A stretch of DNA of 44,835 bases from SG8-4 sp964598225 (GTDB lineage Bacteria > Planctomycetota > Phycisphaerae > Sedimentisphaerales > Anaerobacaceae). Below, in pieces: positions 31,440 to 39,733 of the stretch. Each line of letters opens with the position of its first letter. Position 1 is the first letter of the stretch. The stretch is taken from NCBI GenBank assembly GCA_964598225.1, contig CAZRBG010000047.1, positions 1 to 44,835 of the forward strand, given 5' to 3'. Made by a program: the position numbers and the translations under genes. The notes below the pieces were generated by a model. That model was not told the DNA's origin and ran no database searches. It saw only the letters and a program-made list of their open reading frames with translations.

Positions 31440-33659
31440 ATGAAAGCCTTTTGGCGAATATTTAGGTACATCTGGCCTCAATGGCCGCGGTTGATCGTGG
31501 TGTTCGGCACAGCGATAATCGTCGCGATCCTGCTGTCGGTCAGCTTCATGACGATAATCCCCCTCATGAAGGTCATGCTCGGTCATGAGGGTCTCCACGG
31601 CTGGGTGGATCGCAAGGCGCTGGACTGGAAATACGGCGTGAGTATTTATCGGCCTGACGCCGAAGATGTTATGACGGGCAAAGCGCAGGGGTTGACTCAC
31701 AACCTCTGGGTAACGGGGATTGAAGAAGGCAGCCTTGCCCAACTGGCGGGATTGCAGACCACCGATAGAATCGTGGGCGCCGGCAGGTATCGGCCTTCAG
31801 AGACCGGGACAGCAATCGTGGCATCGAAGATTCTGGAGGAGTTGGCGACTACGACCGAGGATGAAATTGTCGTCGAGGTTGAGCGTGTGGACCATAACGA
31901 TGAGTCCATAGGACTGGAGCTGACTTTTCACACTCCTTATGACAAGGAATTCATATCGGGATTAGACTGGAGCGGAGTCCGCAGGACTCGATGGTCCTTA
32001 AAACTTGATCTCCTCGCCAAAGGTCAATGGGCGGTCGGCTTTTTGCCGAGAGCACAGGATCAGGCGAGTAAAGTCGACGCCGTGGTCTTTATTATCCTCG
32101 CGATGGGAGTGATAACAATCATCCGCTGCTTGGCGAAATTCTATCAGCGCTACATGGCGCACAAGGTCATGCAGGTGTCCATCACTCAGATGCGGGAAGA
32201 TGCGTTCGGCCACGCTATAGAGATGCCGATGTCGTACTTCTCCAACGAAAGGCCCACCGACACGATCAGCAGAATCATCCGCGATACGAATGTGATGGCT
32301 TCGTCTATAAAGACAATGCTTGGACGGGCCTTGCGCGAACCCTTGAACGCCCTGTTCATGTTGATCGCTGCGATGCTTCTGAGTTGGGAACTGGTGCTCA
32401 TATTCCTGTGCATGGGCCCGTTCGTGGTGGGACTGATTGCCTTGTTCGGCAGAAAGATGAAGAAAGCTACAAAAAAGTCGCTGCTGGCCGGCTCGCAAAT
32501 GCTCTCCAAGCTCAACGGAGTCATGGCCGGCCTGAAAGTCGTTAAGGTTTATAATCAACAGGACCACGAAAGAGCCAGTTTCAAGGGGATAAACAAGAGG
32601 TTGCTCAGACAGTTGTTGACGATTGCGAAAGTCAATGCCGCCACGACGCCGACGCTCGAAGTATTCGGCATGATCGGGGGGGCACTTGCGCTTGTCGTAG
32701 GCGTCCACTGGATTACCCAAACCGCGGCTACTGAGAACAGGATAGAAGGTCCGGAGTTTTTCGCCCTGCTCGTCTTGTTGGGAGCCGCCGCCGAATCCGT
32801 GCGAAAGGCAAGCAGCGTGTGGAACAGAATCCAGGAAGCCAATGCCGCGGCTGAAAGAGTTTTCGCGGTAATGGATGAGCCGCCCGAGAGTGAATCTCCG
32901 AACGCCAGGAGCATCGGACGTGTAAGCGATAAGATTGAATTTGTGGGCGTTACCTTCACGTATCCCGGAGATCGAACTCAGGTGCTCAGGGGCCTGAATC
33001 TTACCGTTCAGGCGGGTCATAATGTTGCCATTGTCGGACCTAACGGCTCGGGCAAAACGACTCTGGCAAATCTCATTCCAAGGCTTTACGATCCGGACAG
33101 CGGGCAAATCCTGATAGACGGCAATGATATTCGCGATGCCTCGCTTACCAGCCTGAGGAGCCAGATTGCAATGGTGACCCAGAACATCGTTACGTTCAAC
33201 GATACGATCAGGGCCAACATAGCCTACGGCAAGACGAACGCCGGTTTTCGCGAGATCGAAGAAGCCGCCAGGCGGGCGTACGCCCATGAATTTATCAATA
33301 TTTTGCCGCAAGGCTACGATACGGTGATAGGCGAACAGGGCGCGGGCCTCAGCGGCGGGCAACTTCAGAGAATCGTAATCGCCCGGGCAATTTTGAAGGA
33401 TCCGGCGATTCTCATCTTCGACGAGGCGACCAGCCAGGTCGACGCCGACAGCGAAGCAAAGATTCACAACGCTATCGAGCAGGTTATGCAAGACAGAACG
33501 ACCTTTATTATCGCACATCGATTCAGCACTGTTATCACCGCTGATGTGATCGTGGTAATGGACGACGGACAGATAATAGCCCAAGGCCAGCACGAAGAAC
33601 TCATACAGAGCTGCAAATTGTACCAGAGCCTGTACGAGACCCAATTGGTCAAAACATGA
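31440..33659 (+). CDS. MsbA-type ABC exporter with a PDZ-like domain in the first external loop
   Basis: A 739-residue half-transporter: membrane domain then ATPase. The first helix (residues 18-42) is followed not by the second but by a roughly 165-residue external insert. That insert contains a PDZ-like fold (GIEEGSLAQLAGLQTTDRIV then EIVVEVERVDHND). The remaining helices start near residue 215. The ATPase has Walker A GPNGSGKTT, the signature LSGGQLQRI, Walker B ILIFDEATS and the H-loop AHRFST. Members of this type flip lipids or glycolipids. The insert is not usual for MsbA. The ATG at 31440 is preferred; a TTG at 31359 would add 27 residues encoded partly by the inverted repeat. GAAGAAAG is the only, weak, ribosome site. 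Confidence 0.88.
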   Translation: MKAFWRIFRYIWPQWPRLIVVFGTAIIVAILLSVSFMTIIPLMKVMLGHEGLHGWVDRKALDWKYGVSIYRPDAEDVMTGKAQGLTHNLWVTGIEEGSLAQLAGLQTTDRIVGAGRYRPSETGTAIVASKILEELATTTEDEIVVEVERVDHNDESIGLELTFHTPYDKEFISGLDWSGVRRTRWSLKLDLLAKGQWAVGFLPRAQDQASKVDAVVFIILAMGVITIIRCLAKFYQRYMAHKVMQVSITQMREDAFGHAIEMPMSYFSNERPTDTISRIIRDTNVMASSIKTMLGRALREPLNALFMLIAAMLLSWELVLIFLCMGPFVVGLIALFGRKMKKATKKSLLAGSQMLSKLNGVMAGLKVVKVYNQQDHERASFKGINKRLLRQLLTIAKVNAATTPTLEVFGMIGGALALVVGVHWITQTAATENRIEGPEFFALLVLLGAAAESVRKASSVWNRIQEANAAAERVFAVMDEPPESESPNARSIGRVSDKIEFVGVTFTYPGDRTQVLRGLNLTVQAGHNVAIVGPNGSGKTTLANLIPRLYDPDSGQILIDGNDIRDASLTSLRSQIAMVTQNIVTFNDTIRANIAYGKTNAGFREIEEAARRAYAHEFINILPQGYDTVIGEQGAGLSGGQLQRIVIARAILKDPAILIFDEATSQVDADSEAKIHNAIEQVMQDRTTFIIAHRFSTVITADVIVVMDDGQIIAQGQHEELIQSCKLYQSLYETQLVKT

Positions 33660-33799
33660 TTTTCTTTTACTGGAATTTGACCTTCTTGCCGATAAGAGTA
33701 GAAAATATCGTCAGAGGATGTGGTTTACCACCTTGTGATTCTCGAAACGACATTCTTTGAGTTTTTATATAGTTTTTGGGATTCTGGAGAGTTGAAAAT

Positions 33800-34759
33800 A
33801 TGCCCGAGCTTACGAGGCAGAAGAAAGCACATGACCTTTTCAGGCGGTTCGATGGAAATCCCATCATGACCGCCGATAACTGGCCGTATGCAACGAACGC
33901 GGTTTTCAATCCCGCCGCGGCCAAGTTGAATACCGAAACGCTTCTATTGGTTCGCGTCGAGGATATGCGGGGATTTTCACATCTGACCGTTGCCCGCAGC
34001 GCCGATGGTTTCACAAACTGGGAGATCGATCAAAAACCTACTCTGGAAGCGGATCAAAATTCGCGGGAGGAAAAATGGGGACTGGAGGATCCTCGAATTG
34101 TCTGGCTGCAGGAACAAAAACAGTTTGCACTAACCTACGTTTCATTCAGCGAAGGCGGACCCGTGGTCTCTCTGGCAATCACCAAGAATTTCAAGACGTT
34201 CGCGCGCCTGGGCGCCCTTTTGCCGCCGGAAGACAAGGACGCCTGCCTGTTTCCGAGAAGATTCAACGGAAGATTCGCTCTTATCCATCGACCCATAGTT
34301 CGCGGCGAGGCGCACATGTGGATCAGTTTCTCGCCGGACTTAAAGCACTGGGGAGATCACAGGCCGCTGATTAAGACAAGGCACGCATTCTGGGACGGCC
34401 AGAGAGTGGGACTGGCCTGTCAGCCCATCGAGACTCCGCACGGCTGGCTGCTTTTTTATCACGGCGTACGAGGCACAACCGCCGGTGCTATTTATCGGGT
34501 CGGTTTGGCTTTGCTGGATTTGAATTCGCCGTGGAAGGTCCTGAGACGAGCCGATGAGTGGGTGCTCGGACCGAGCGCGCCTTACGAACGCATAGGCGAC
34601 GTCAGCGATGTAGTGTTTCCTAACGGTGCTATCGTCCAGAAGGAAACCGATCAGATTCATCTGTACTACGGAGCCGCCGACAGCAGCGTCGCCGTGGCGA
34701 CGGCAAAGATGAGCGAGTGCCTGGACTATATCATGTCCTGCCCTGAAGTAACGGATTAA
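33800..34759 (+). CDS. second GH130-family protein, divergent
   Basis: A 319-residue cytoplasmic protein of the GH130 propeller family. GGAGAG lies 8 bases before the ATG at 33800. Landmarks are FDGNPIMTADNWPY, VRVEDMRGFSHLTVARS, EEKWGLEDPRIVWLQ, ACLFPRRFNGRFALIHRP, HMWISFSPDLKHWGD and GWLLFYHGVRG. The first GH130 protein in the window has KIGPGAPP just before the last block. Here the aligned segment reads RVGLACQPI, without the Lys-Ile-Gly-x-Gly-x-Pro-Pro motif, so phosphate binding may differ. Hydrolytic members of GH130 exist. It follows the ABC exporter by 140 bases on the same strand and may be co-transcribed. Confidence 0.85.
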   Translation: MPELTRQKKAHDLFRRFDGNPIMTADNWPYATNAVFNPAAAKLNTETLLLVRVEDMRGFSHLTVARSADGFTNWEIDQKPTLEADQNSREEKWGLEDPRIVWLQEQKQFALTYVSFSEGGPVVSLAITKNFKTFARLGALLPPEDKDACLFPRRFNGRFALIHRPIVRGEAHMWISFSPDLKHWGDHRPLIKTRHAFWDGQRVGLACQPIETPHGWLLFYHGVRGTTAGAIYRVGLALLDLNSPWKVLRRADEWVLGPSAPYERIGDVSDVVFPNGAIVQKETDQIHLYYGAADSSVAVATAKMSECLDYIMSCPEVTD

Positions 34760-34786
34760 CGGACGCTCACGACCTTTCAGACGCGG

Positions 34787-34805
34787 TAGTTAGAGTCTCT
34801 AACTA
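34787..34805. repeat. 19-base palindrome TAGTTAGAG-T-CTCTAACTA
   Basis: Perfect 9-base arms around one T, in the 225-base convergent gap between the GH130 gene and the 34985-36001 gene. It could be an operator-like site or a hairpin. No T run follows on either strand. Confidence 0.6.
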
Positions 34806-34984
34806 AATCTGACGCATCTCTTTAACGGCTCAAACGCAGTTTTTGATGCCGAAAACGAGTTGTTCTGCGTCACATATAGAATTCAATTTGCTTTCTTCAG
34901 ACAACTAAACGGCCATTTGCATAGCCAAGAAAATGGATTGATCCGCTAAACAGATACCTCAAATATTACAGACCTCTATGAAGG

Positions 34985-36001
34985 TCACAATCCTGTTACG
35001 ACTTCAATGGCTGCTTCCTGGGAGACTGCCGCTCCCGAAGATTTATCTATGAACTTTCCTGTCTTTCTATCGAATTTGAAGCCTTCCTTGATTACATATC
35101 TTTCAACAATTTCTCTTAGTCTTGGCTTGACCTCTCCTGTCCTTCTGTCAAAGTAGTATTCTAACGCATATTGTGTTTCGCCCGCCTTTGGCTCACTTCG
35201 TATTAGATTTCCCTGTAAATCGTAGTAATTCCCTTCACTTGGAACATAATATTCCAACGCTTGTTCTCTTGAAACTACAGCTCCGGTATCTCTATTAATA
35301 AACTGGCCTGTTTTATCGTTTAATGTGAATCCTCTCCTGAATCTGTATCTGTTTTCGACCGGTTTCTGCCATGTCTCGATCTTTCCTGTGCGCTTGTCCA
35401 AATAACGAAAGTCTTCGTATGTCGTTGTTGCCGGCTCTACTCTCGACAAGGTATGTGTAACGTTTCCCTGCAGGTCGTAGAACTTACCTTCACGTGCAAT
35501 ATAGACCTCCAATCTCTTTGTGTCGGCGTTAAAGAACAATGCGGCCCCATTTTGCTTGTCCGGAGGTACTTCCCTCTTAATTCTATTTATGATTTGCTCT
35601 CTCGTTTGCTTATCATATAAAACGTAAGGAGGATCGTATCCGCCGGATGAGTACACCTTGCCAAACAGACCTATACCATAGCCGACCACATCGTCAGCTT
35701 CTACATCCCCATCCGCCTCAATGTCATAATACGAATATACATCATCCGCTAAAACAGAACCGGAAGCATCCAATGCGCCGGTGTATACAATGTTATATAC
35801 GTCTAAATCCCAGCCTACGGTAGCATCGTCTCCCACATCTAAATCGCCGCTAGCATTCAAATCTCTACCCGCATTCAAGTCTCTATCCGCATTAAGGTCC
35901 CCGCTCTGAACCGAGACGTCTCCAGCAATAGCCACTCCGAAACCAATCGCATTCAAAATCAAGATGCTCGTCAAAAACCTGCTTCTTAATGTGTTCTTCA
36001 T
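34985..36001 (-). CDS. secreted protein with N-terminal short repeats and a tandem internal duplication
   Basis: A 338-residue exported protein. GGTGG lies 6 bases before the ATG at 36001. After a signal peptide ending VAIAG, residues 30-100 are a Gly/Asp/Leu/Ala short-repeat region (SGDLNADRDLNAGRDLNASG, then GDVEADDVVG). This resembles beta-solenoid proteins such as bactofilins, tail fibres and polymer-forming coats. From about 170 to the end are two near-identical units of roughly 85 residues. Each contains (K/N)-(F/Y)-Y-D-L-Q-G-N, then a D-(K/R)-R-T-G turn, then a (T/F)-G-(Q/K)-F-I-(N/D) turn and an Ala-Val-(V/S) helix. I know no named family. It is co-oriented with the M4 protease (gap 69 bases). 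Confidence 0.7.
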   Translation of the reverse strand: MKNTLRSRFLTSILILNAIGFGVAIAGDVSVQSGDLNADRDLNAGRDLNASGDLDVGDDATVGWDLDVYNIVYTGALDASGSVLADDVYSYYDIEADGDVEADDVVGYGIGLFGKVYSSGGYDPPYVLYDKQTREQIINRIKREVPPDKQNGAALFFNADTKRLEVYIAREGKFYDLQGNVTHTLSRVEPATTTYEDFRYLDKRTGKIETWQKPVENRYRFRRGFTLNDKTGQFINRDTGAVVSREQALEYYVPSEGNYYDLQGNLIRSEPKAGETQYALEYYFDRRTGEVKPRLREIVERYVIKEGFKFDRKTGKFIDKSSGAAVSQEAAIEVVTGL

Positions 36002-36070
36002 CTTAACCACCTTTTTCCTTTCTTTTTTCAAGTAGTTATCGTTTCAATAACTTGGACTCTGACGTCTTCT

Positions 36071-38023
36071 CTATTGATTCTCATGCACCTTGCCTGTGAG
36101 ATACAAGTCTCCTGACGTATTAATGTATGCAACTACATTGCCATAGTCGTCTTTTACGATGAAATTACTTGCCCCGGACATGCTGGTTTGTTCCTCGTAT
36201 TTCGATCCTTCGATAACCATGTCGCCGTCGGTCAGATCAATTATTGCAACGTCGTCTCCTCCCGAGTCCTTGATTCTGAACTCATCATTGCCAGTTGCGG
36301 TAGGTGCTGTCCCTTGCGTCAGCGTTCCCGTCAGGACAAGGTCCCCTATGTCATCAAACCACGCGACACTGCCAACATAAAACACGGGTATGGGTGTATA
36401 GATCTTGACAGCTCGACATGCTTTCTCGACATTATAACGTTCTGCGGATGTAAATCCCAGGCTATCAGCCGCAAGTAGAAGATAATTGCCCAAATCATGA
36501 TAATCCGATCCAGGTCCCAATAGATTACTCTGACATTCCCAAAACAAAGCCGCCGCGTCATCAACGTCCATGCCGGTGACTGTATAGCCCCTGAACGTAT
36601 CTCCATCGGTTAGCATATAGCACAGGTAATTACCCACGCCACAATTCGTGTGGCTATATATGTACTCATTTGGATCATTAGTCCAATAATTCGGCTCCTC
36701 ATAATATTGCGGGCCTGAATACCATTTTGAGTCGTGAGGACTTGACATATCTCTCCACGGTCTATTGTTTTCATTCGGATCATCCTCTCCGATATCCCAG
36801 TCACCTTCGATCCAGGCGCCCCACATGTCAGAGAGAGACTCTTTTATGGCATGCGATTCAGTAGCACCACCGCCTAATCCTGACGTATTATCAGTAACGC
36901 CGTGTGTGAATTCATGTGCTACTACATCAAGTAAAACGTAGCCATCACCTATGTACATACGCTCATAAGTGCCATCCCATACGGCATCTTCCCAATTGCC
37001 GGGGCATGTGGGGGCAAATACAGGATGGCAGTAACGAACGTAAGCTTCAATCTCAGAATCACTACCATCGTAGCTGAGCCAGCTATGATTCTCCTCATAG
37101 AAATCATAAACTTCAGCCAAATCTAAATACACCTGATTCGCATCTTGGACATCGCTGGGATAATTGTACGGAGGATGCCCATCCCAAATTTTCAGTGTTC
37201 CTGTATCTGATGTGTTATTATAGTCGTAAATTTTGCGCTTTATTGCATAGTCTGTTAATCCGTAAGAAAAGGCTATTTGCCCATTCCTTGCATCAATAAG
37301 TAAACCCTTGCCAACCGGAATTTCATCGACTGCACTTATGACAGTATGCCATACCGGTTTCGGTTCTCCCTCCCAGCCCACGACCTTCGGATCGAATATC
37401 ATAAAACTTGTCTGCGATTCCTCGAATTCGATATTCTGATGTTCCTCGGACAGGTATTCAACTCCCTTATTCTGTGCCTCCTGAGATGTGAGGTTGGGAT
37501 CAATTGAAATTCTGCCTTTCTCGATTGATTCGGTATCTCGCATAATATCGCTCATCGCGGCAACTATTCCGCCTGATGCATTAACCTGGAAATTGATCTG
37601 TGCGCCGTAAACCTCGATCCCGGCGAACTTCTGGCGATAACCCACGTAGCTTCGAGAGCCGGTTGTATTGACGCGAATCACTTCGAACTCCACAGCCGGG
37701 CTCTCATTGACGAAAAGATTGCGCCAGCGATTGAGGAACCAGTCTGCGGCTGCCTGTGGTGTGCCGCGATAAGCCCGGTCTACGGCAAAATGCGTCGACG
37801 GCGGTGCCATCAAGAAACGCACGTATGCATCATTTGTTCTGAAAATTCTGGGACGTTCTTTGGCAACGTTCTCGATAGTATCGAGCACTTCTCGAAGCTG
37901 AGATGCTCTGGCCAGCGGCTTCCCCTGCGGAGGCCCCTGCCCCAGGACAACCTTGCCGCCCGACAATATCATGACGGACAGCACAATCCAAATAACAGGC
38001 TTCTTAACCTTCGGCTGGTTCAT
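36071..38023 (-). CDS. thermolysin-type M4 metalloprotease, secreted
   Basis: A 650-residue preproenzyme. A signal peptide is followed by a FTP/PepSY propeptide (residues 60-230) with YRQKFAGIEVYGAQINFQV, then the catalytic domain. DVVAHEFTHGVTDNTSGL near 375 has the HExxH zinc motif (HEFTH). AIKESLSDMWGAW near 395 gives the third ligand Glu and the conserved Asp. HTNCGVGNYLCYML near 465 is the usual NSGI-like block. The mature C-terminus (540-650) is a short-repeat region of Gly-Asp-x-x-x-x-Gly turns (GTLTQGTAPTATGNDEFRIK, SGDLYLTGKVHENQ). This region is not part of M4 and resembles the short repeats of the downstream gene. GGGAGG precedes the ATG. It may mature or attach its neighbours. Confidence 0.9.
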   Translation of the reverse strand: MNQPKVKKPVIWIVLSVMILSGGKVVLGQGPPQGKPLARASQLREVLDTIENVAKERPRIFRTNDAYVRFLMAPPSTHFAVDRAYRGTPQAAADWFLNRWRNLFVNESPAVEFEVIRVNTTGSRSYVGYRQKFAGIEVYGAQINFQVNASGGIVAAMSDIMRDTESIEKGRISIDPNLTSQEAQNKGVEYLSEEHQNIEFEESQTSFMIFDPKVVGWEGEPKPVWHTVISAVDEIPVGKGLLIDARNGQIAFSYGLTDYAIKRKIYDYNNTSDTGTLKIWDGHPPYNYPSDVQDANQVYLDLAEVYDFYEENHSWLSYDGSDSEIEAYVRYCHPVFAPTCPGNWEDAVWDGTYERMYIGDGYVLLDVVAHEFTHGVTDNTSGLGGGATESHAIKESLSDMWGAWIEGDWDIGEDDPNENNRPWRDMSSPHDSKWYSGPQYYEEPNYWTNDPNEYIYSHTNCGVGNYLCYMLTDGDTFRGYTVTGMDVDDAAALFWECQSNLLGPGSDYHDLGNYLLLAADSLGFTSAERYNVEKACRAVKIYTPIPVFYVGSVAWFDDIGDLVLTGTLTQGTAPTATGNDEFRIKDSGGDDVAIIDLTDGDMVIEGSKYEEQTSMSGASNFIVKDDYGNVVAYINTSGDLYLTGKVHENQ

Positions 38024-38071
38024 AACTCGGCCTCCCTTCCTTTTTCTTGTAAAATCCCTTTTTATAGTTCT

Positions 38072-38104
38072 AAACGCTATACGCCAAACGCTAAACGCTA
38101 TACA
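38072..38104. repeat. AAACGCTAT tandem short repeat
   Basis: AAACGCTATACGCC, AAACGCT and AAACGCTATACAC follow one another in 33 bases. This is one of the short repeats, like 'AACGCTAAACGCT', that recur between genes in environmental genomes. It lies between the protease start and the stop of the upstream beta-helix gene. Confidence 0.6.
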
Positions 38105-39544
38105 CTATCCCTCTTCTAACCAGTGGTTCAATAAAAGTCTAAGATCCTCAAAATCAACTCTGCAGTCTCCGTTGATATCGCCTGTAATGATTGTCTGGCA
38201 GACCGGTCCGCCGAAGTATGCTTTGCTCGCTTCGATTGTCCCGCCGTATGCCCCCATATTTATCACGCCGCCGTTGGGGAACGGCTCGAGACCGATTGGT
38301 GAACTCGGATCGCCGGTGTCGATGCAGGGGCTTGTTACCTCGTCCTGAATCCATCTTTGACTGTTCGGATCAAATCGGCCGGCCTGAGATTTCAAATGAT
38401 AATCGCCTTTGTTGGGGTCGGATAATAATGGATCTGTGTCTATGTTCCCATATCCCCAATTTAATTGGAACCATCCGGGTTCATTAAAAACATACACTCC
38501 ATCTTTCTCTCCTCTTATGTTACTATATGAGATTGTTAGAAACGCGACTGGATACGGATCAGGATAGGGGCTTCGTTCTGCTATCTGTCCAAACCAACTG
38601 TTTACGCTTATTTCGGGCCCATTGGGTGATTTGTTATTTTCCAGAACACAGTTAATTAGCGCTGCACTGCCCAACTCGAAATATACTCCGCCTCCCATAT
38701 ACTCTGAAGAATTCATTGAGATTGTACACTGGTTGACTTTGCTGTTTGCTGCTTTCAACCAAATACCGCCACCGTTATCTCCCGCAAGATTGTCTGCAAT
38801 TATACAATTTGTTATTTCAAGATTGCTTCTGCGACAAGCGATGCCTCCGCCTCTTCGACGAGTTGTTATATTATTTCTAATAATGCAATTTCTGATCGAC
38901 GGAGTCCCATCCCAGCAACAAATCCCGGCCCCTTCATTAAAAGCCTGATTTCCAATTATAGTACAGTTAGTAATAATCGGGCTACTGTCATTGCTAAATA
39001 TTCCACCGCCGTTCCAACCACTTTTGTTATCTGAGATAGTACAATGGCTGATTACAGGAGAACCATCTTTAATATGAAGACCTCCACCAGACGAATTGCC
39101 TGTGATATTACAATATTTAATCGAGGGGCTGCTTGTCTGGATTAATATACCAGAGCCGTCATTGGCTACACCGCCGGTAATAGTCAGTCCCAGAATGACC
39201 GAATCTATTCCTTCTCCGCTGTGGAAGTTAAAACCCCTTCCTTGTCCCTCACAATCAATAATCGTCGAAGTTACGATATCAGGATCATTTGGATCTACAC
39301 TCCGCACAATTATGGCTTTGCCACAAAAATCTATATCACGATTTCTATCGCCGGTATAGATGCCTGGTCGAATAAGAACGATATCGCTATCATTTGCATC
39401 ATCAATCGCCGCCTGAATAGAATTGAAATCAGCCGGTCCGTCGTCATCGACGTATATAATCCTGTCTCCAAAGACTCCACTGCACGAAAAAACCAGCAGT
39501 ATATTAATTACCGCCCACTTGTATATAATTGATCTCGCGCTCAT
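38105..39544 (-). CDS. secreted right-handed beta-helix protein with C-terminal dockerin-like tag
   Basis: A 479-residue exported protein. GAGG lies before the ATG at 39544; an earlier start at 39607 adds sequence ahead of the signal peptide. It opens with the Planctomycetota phrase IYVDDDGPADFNSIQAAIDD. About nine parallel beta-helix turns follow, each with Cys-x-Ile and Gly-Gly-Gly (SPVISHCTISDNKSGWNGGG, SPIITNCTIIGNQAFNEGAG). The repeats run from residue 90 to 320 and are typical of right-handed beta-helix proteins, many of which bind or lyse polysaccharides. The C-terminus is one dockerin-like EF-hand with Asp-Ile-Asn-Gly-Asp and His-Trp-Leu-Glu. A lyase activity is possible but unproven. 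It probably heads an operon with the M4 gene. Confidence 0.82.
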   Translation of the reverse strand: MSARSIIYKWAVINILLVFSCSGVFGDRIIYVDDDGPADFNSIQAAIDDANDSDIVLIRPGIYTGDRNRDIDFCGKAIIVRSVDPNDPDIVTSTIIDCEGQGRGFNFHSGEGIDSVILGLTITGGVANDGSGILIQTSSPSIKYCNITGNSSGGGLHIKDGSPVISHCTISDNKSGWNGGGIFSNDSSPIITNCTIIGNQAFNEGAGICCWDGTPSIRNCIIRNNITTRRRGGGIACRRSNLEITNCIIADNLAGDNGGGIWLKAANSKVNQCTISMNSSEYMGGGVYFELGSAALINCVLENNKSPNGPEISVNSWFGQIAERSPYPDPYPVAFLTISYSNIRGEKDGVYVFNEPGWFQLNWGYGNIDTDPLLSDPNKGDYHLKSQAGRFDPNSQRWIQDEVTSPCIDTGDPSSPIGLEPFPNGGVINMGAYGGTIEASKAYFGGPVCQTIITGDINGDCRVDFEDLRLLLNHWLEEG

Positions 39545-39733
39545 TTTGCAGCCTCTTAATATAATTCCTGCCGTGAGCATTCCCGTACGTCTCGCTGCTT
39601 CAATCATTCAAAGTCTCACGCATTATAAAGTTTACCTGCTGCCCTCAAGCAAGTCAACACAAATTTTTGAGAAATTTCACTCTTTCTCCTTTGTGTGGTT
39701 TAGTTAATCCCATATTGATAAATCGCCGTCCGG

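Noticed and set aside
31998..33644. 548-codon open frame on the minus strand
   Set aside because: Antisense to the ABC exporter over its ATPase half; the sense strand has every ABC motif.
38105..39544. Cellulosome component
   Set aside because: Single EF-hand tags without a second repeat or any cohesin gene; the tag is common in this group.
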